NCBI GenBank assembly: GCA_033763995.1
Contig: JANRJL010000011.1
Span: 1 to 64,000 of the forward strand
Direction of reading: 5' to 3'
DNA: 64,000 nucleotides
Source of the DNA: GCA-2737725 sp033763995
GTDB taxonomy: Bacteria > Pseudomonadota > Alphaproteobacteria > Rhodospirillales > Rhodospirillaceae
Shown: in pieces, positions 61,577-64,000 of the stretch
Numbering within the stretch: the first letter of the stretch is position 1
Layout: every line of letters starts with the position of its first letter
Notes under the pieces: model-generated
What the model was told of the DNA's origin: nothing
The model's input: only the letters and a program-made list of their open reading frames with translations
Databases searched by the model: none
Made by a program: the position numbers and the translations under genes

Positions 61577-62349
61577 AGGGGATTGCGCCGATGGACGGCC
61601 AGCAACCCGCGCAGCGTGAGATCGCCCTCGATCCGGTCGATCACTTTGGTGGCCTCGGCGAACAGCGGCGCCAGCCCGCCCGTGGCCACGACGGTCATGG
61701 CTTCCTTGCGTTCGGCCTTGATGCGCGCCACGAGGCCCTCGATCAAGCCCACATAACCCCAAAATACGCCGGAGGTCATGGCCGCGACGGTGGAGGTGCC
61801 CACCACCGGCGCGGGCCCCGGGTTACGAACAGGAATACGCGGCAGCAGGGCCGTCGCCATGTGCAGCGCTTCCATGCTGAGGTTGATGCCCGGCGCGATC
61901 ACGCCACCGCAGTACGCGCCTTCCGCATCGACCACGTCGAAGGTCGTGGCCGTGCCGAAATCCACTACGATCAGCGGACCCTGGCAAATCTCGTGCGCCG
62001 CGATGACATTGACCACGCGGTCGGCGCCCACTTCGCGCGGATTGTCGATCTTGACCTCGGCCCCCAGTTTCAGCCCCGGGTCGCCAATATAGCGCGGCTT
62101 GCACTTGAAGTACTTCTCGCACAACCGGGCAAGATCGAAATTGCGGGCCGGCACGACGGAACCAATGATCGCCGCGTCGATCTTGGCCGCGTCGAGGCCG
62201 TCATGCTGCATCACTTGGGCCAGCCAGATGCCCAGTTCATCGGCGGTCTTGTCGTTCTTGGTGGCCGCGCGCCATTGCCCGGCGAGCCGCTCGCCGTCGA
62301 ACACGGCGAACACGACGTTGGTGTTTCCACAGTCGATGGCCAGCAACAT
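61573..62349 (-). CDS. coaX: Type III pantothenate kinase
   Basis: First step of coenzyme A synthesis, phosphorylating pantothenate. The 258-residue protein has the phosphate loop MLLAIDCGNTNVVFAVFDG, EVGADRVVNVIAAHE, IVVDFGTATTFDVVD and GGVIAPGINLSMEAL, all type III features. It is coupled to rnj by an ATGA overlap and follows birA by six bases, a linkage seen in many alphaproteobacteria. Confidence 0.96.
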   Translation of the reverse strand: MLLAIDCGNTNVVFAVFDGERLAGQWRAATKNDKTADELGIWLAQVMQHDGLDAAKIDAAIIGSVVPARNFDLARLCEKYFKCKPRYIGDPGLKLGAEVKIDNPREVGADRVVNVIAAHEICQGPLIVVDFGTATTFDVVDAEGAYCGGVIAPGINLSMEALHMATALLPRIPVRNPGPAPVVGTSTVAAMTSGVFWGYVGLIEGLVARIKAERKEAMTVVATGGLAPLFAEATKVIDRIEGDLTLRGLLAVHRRNPL

Positions 62350-62355
62350 CGCGAT

Positions 62356-63168
62356 CTAACCTTCCGTCACGCCCGTGAACGACACGTCACCGGCCAGAAT
62401 CCGGCGGCGCTGCCCGGCCACCTCCACCACGAGGGCGCCGTCGACGTCAAGGTCGAGCAAGCGACCCTGGACGGTTTCCGACGGCAGGACGACGGTGATC
62501 TCTTCCCCCAACCCGGCGGCGTGGGTCAGCCATGCCTCGCGGATGGTCGTGAAGCCGTCACGGCGCCACCGCGCCACGCGCGCCGCCAAGTGTGCCAGCA
62601 ACGCTTCGAGCAGCTTGGGAGCGGTGACGCGAATGCCCTGCTCGGACAGGGATGTGACCGGGTACAGGGCCTCGGGCACCGGCGTGGGCACGACGTTCAC
62701 GCCGACGCCGACCACGACGAAGCGTTGCTCGGCATCCGCCCCACTGACGGTCTCCAACAGGATTCCGGCGACTTTTGCCCCGCGAAACACCACATCGTTG
62801 GGCCATTTGCATTTGAGCGAGTCATCGGAAGCGATGTCCGGGGCACAAGCTTGGATCGCGTCGATCACCGCCAGGGCCACGACAAAGCTTAGTTGCGGCG
62901 CCGTCGCCGGAACGTCCGGCGCACCCAGCAGAATCGAGGCATAGAGGTTGCCGGGCGGGCTTTGCCATTGCCGCCCGGCGCGCCCGCGCCCCGCGGTTTG
63001 GCTCTTGGCCGTCACCACCAGTCCTTCGTCCGTGGCGGCGCCGGTTTCAACCATGCGGCGCAGGGCCAAATTGGTGCTGTCGAGGGACTCGTAAGCCGTT
63101 AGGCGCCAGCCCGGCGGCGGGCGGACCTTCTCCAGCGCATGGGAGATTGTATAGCGGGCGTGGCTCAC
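62356..63168 (-). CDS. birA: Biotin-protein ligase, catalytic type without DNA-binding domain
   Basis: Attaches biotin to carboxylase carrier domains via biotinyl-AMP. The 270-residue protein has SLDSTN, the adenylate loop GRGRAGRQWQSPPGNLYASIL, LKCKWPNDVVFRGAKVAGILLE and VGVGVNV. It lacks the N-terminal winged helix of E. coli BirA, so it should not repress transcription. It lies 10 bases after nuoN, in the nuoN-birA-coaX-rnj order. Confidence 0.95.
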   Translation of the reverse strand: MSHARYTISHALEKVRPPPGWRLTAYESLDSTNLALRRMVETGAATDEGLVVTAKSQTAGRGRAGRQWQSPPGNLYASILLGAPDVPATAPQLSFVVALAVIDAIQACAPDIASDDSLKCKWPNDVVFRGAKVAGILLETVSGADAEQRFVVVGVGVNVVPTPVPEALYPVTSLSEQGIRVTAPKLLEALLAHLAARVARWRRDGFTTIREAWLTHAAGLGEEITVVLPSETVQGRLLDLDVDGALVVEVAGQRRRILAGDVSFTGVTEG

Positions 63169-63178
63169 GCCCCGGCCC

Positions 63179-64000
63179 TCATCCGAGGAACAGCGCCTTG
63201 GCGGCGTTGTCCGCGCCGCCCACCAGCGGCGCCGAGGCGATGAACAGCACGATCATCAAGGCGCTGCAGACCGCCATGATGGCGCCCGTCGCGGTATCGG
63301 GCCGATCGAAGGCGTCCGCCGGCGCGTCGAAATACATGATCTTGATGAGGCGCAGATAATAGTACGCCGCGATGACGCTGGCGAGTAGGCCGAACACCGC
63401 GAGCGGCACCAGCCCACCATTCACCGCCGCGAGGAAGATATAAAACTTGGCCAGGAACCCCGCCAGCGGCGGAATACCGGCCATGGAGAACATCAGTACC
63501 GCCAAGCACAAGGCGATCGCGGGATTGGACTTGGAGATGCCGGACAAATCCTTGATGTCCTCCACCGCGCGGCCCTTCACGCGCATGGCCAAGATCACCG
63601 CGAAGGTGCCCAGGTTCATGAACACGTAAATCAGCATGTAGAACAACATGCCGCGGGCACCTTCCGGCGTGCCGACGATCAAGCCGATCAGCGCGTAACC
63701 GACATGGCCGATGGAACTGTAGGCCATCAGACGCTTGATGTTGGTTTGCGCCACGGCCGCCACCGCACCCCAACCCATGGACAGGACAGAGATGAAAATC
63801 AGCACTTGGCGCCACTGATCGATCAGCGGAGCGAAGGGGCCGTCGAGAATACGAAGGAAAAGGCAAAGTGCGGCCAACTTCGGCGCCACCGAGAAGAAGG
63901 CCGTGATGGGCGTGGGCGCGCCTTCATAGACATCGGGCGTCCACATGTGGAACGGCACCGCCGACACCTTGAACGCCATGCCCGAGATCACGAAAACGAT
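63179..64000 (-). CDS. nuoN: NADH-quinone oxidoreductase subunit N, 5' part beyond window
   Basis: Antiporter-like proton-pumping subunit of respiratory complex I. The window holds about 273 C-terminal codons with FKVSAVPFHMWTPDVYEGAPTPITAFFSVAPKLAAL, QTNIKRLMAYSSIGHVGYALIGL and MAGIPPLAGFLAKFYIF. Essential Lys residues sit in discontinuous helices. The frame remains open to the right edge, so the start is outside. Other nuo genes are presumably upstream in transcription. Confidence 0.97.
   Translation of the reverse strand: MVFVISGMAFKVSAVPFHMWTPDVYEGAPTPITAFFSVAPKLAALCLFLRILDGPFAPLIDQWRQVLIFISVLSMGWGAVAAVAQTNIKRLMAYSSIGHVGYALIGLIVGTPEGARGMLFYMLIYVFMNLGTFAVILAMRVKGRAVEDIKDLSGISKSNPAIALCLAVLMFSMAGIPPLAGFLAKFYIFLAAVNGGLVPLAVFGLLASVIAAYYYLRLIKIMYFDAPADAFDRPDTATGAIMAVCSALMIVLFIASAPLVGGADNAAKALFLG

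Overview
The window is GC-rich chromosomal DNA from an alphaproteobacterium. The gene order shows this best: pyrG-secG-tpiA / ppiD-trpE, trpGDC-moaC-moeA, lexA / comEC, gltX-gltA, the long lpx-bamA-dxr-pyrH-tsf-rpsB block, dnaE, lolDC-proS and nuoN-birA-coaX-rnj are all blocks common in Alphaproteobacteria. An alphaproteobacterial LexA box, a lipid A pathway using LpxI, RNase J and the short bacterial ProS agree with this. I cannot name the genus from sequence alone. No rRNA, tRNA, CRISPR array, transposase or prophage was seen.

Layout. 1-6.4 kb: nucleotide, glycolytic, secretion and tryptophan genes; pyrG runs off the left edge. 6.4-13.0 kb: an accessory stretch separating trpE from trpGDC. 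It holds a Tat-exported methyltransferase, a small coiled-coil protein, a divergent methyltransferase/2-oxoglutarate dioxygenase pair that looks foreign, a VOC protein and a divergent polysaccharide deacetylase. Two extra pieces of the trpE 3' end lie inside this stretch and mark past rearrangement. 13.0-17.2 kb: trpG-trpD-trpC-moaC-moeA, tightly overlapped. 17.2-24.2 kb: a second accessory stretch with a thioesterase, a small secreted protein, a multicopper oxidase, a LytTR membrane regulator, an outer-membrane barrel, a PIN/ribbon-helix-helix toxin-antitoxin pair and a membrane protein, with several palindromic repeats.

24.2-30.5 kb: lexA with its own SOS box, comEC, gltX and gltA. 30.5-46.1 kb: a small membrane protein, a miniature flagellar-rod-like protein, then a minus-strand block in the transcription order rpsB, tsf, pyrH, frr, uppS, cdsA, dxr, rseP, bamA, skp, lpxD, fabZ, lpxA, lpxI-lpxB. 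It links translation factors to undecaprenyl phosphate and phospholipid synthesis, outer-membrane protein assembly and lipid A. LpxI and LpxB are one continuous polypeptide. 46.2-48.15 kb: a small accessory patch with two helix-turn-helix genes and a CPBP-type membrane protease homologue, each with clear palindromic operators. 48.2-56.4 kb: dnaE, an exported alpha/beta hydrolase whose nucleophile position is His, a P-loop kinase-like protein, lolD-lolC and proS. 56.5-64 kb: secreted proteins, an exported amidohydrolase, a class-B-like acid phosphatase, methylmalonyl-CoA epimerase, RNase J, CoaX, BirA and the 3' part of nuoN, which runs off the right edge.

The most noteworthy signals are the LpxI-LpxB fusion, the trpE-tail fragments splitting the trp operon, the CPBP/HTH module with paired operators, the 20-bp-period repeats on both sides of the LytTR gene, and a SAM methyltransferase with a Tat export signal.
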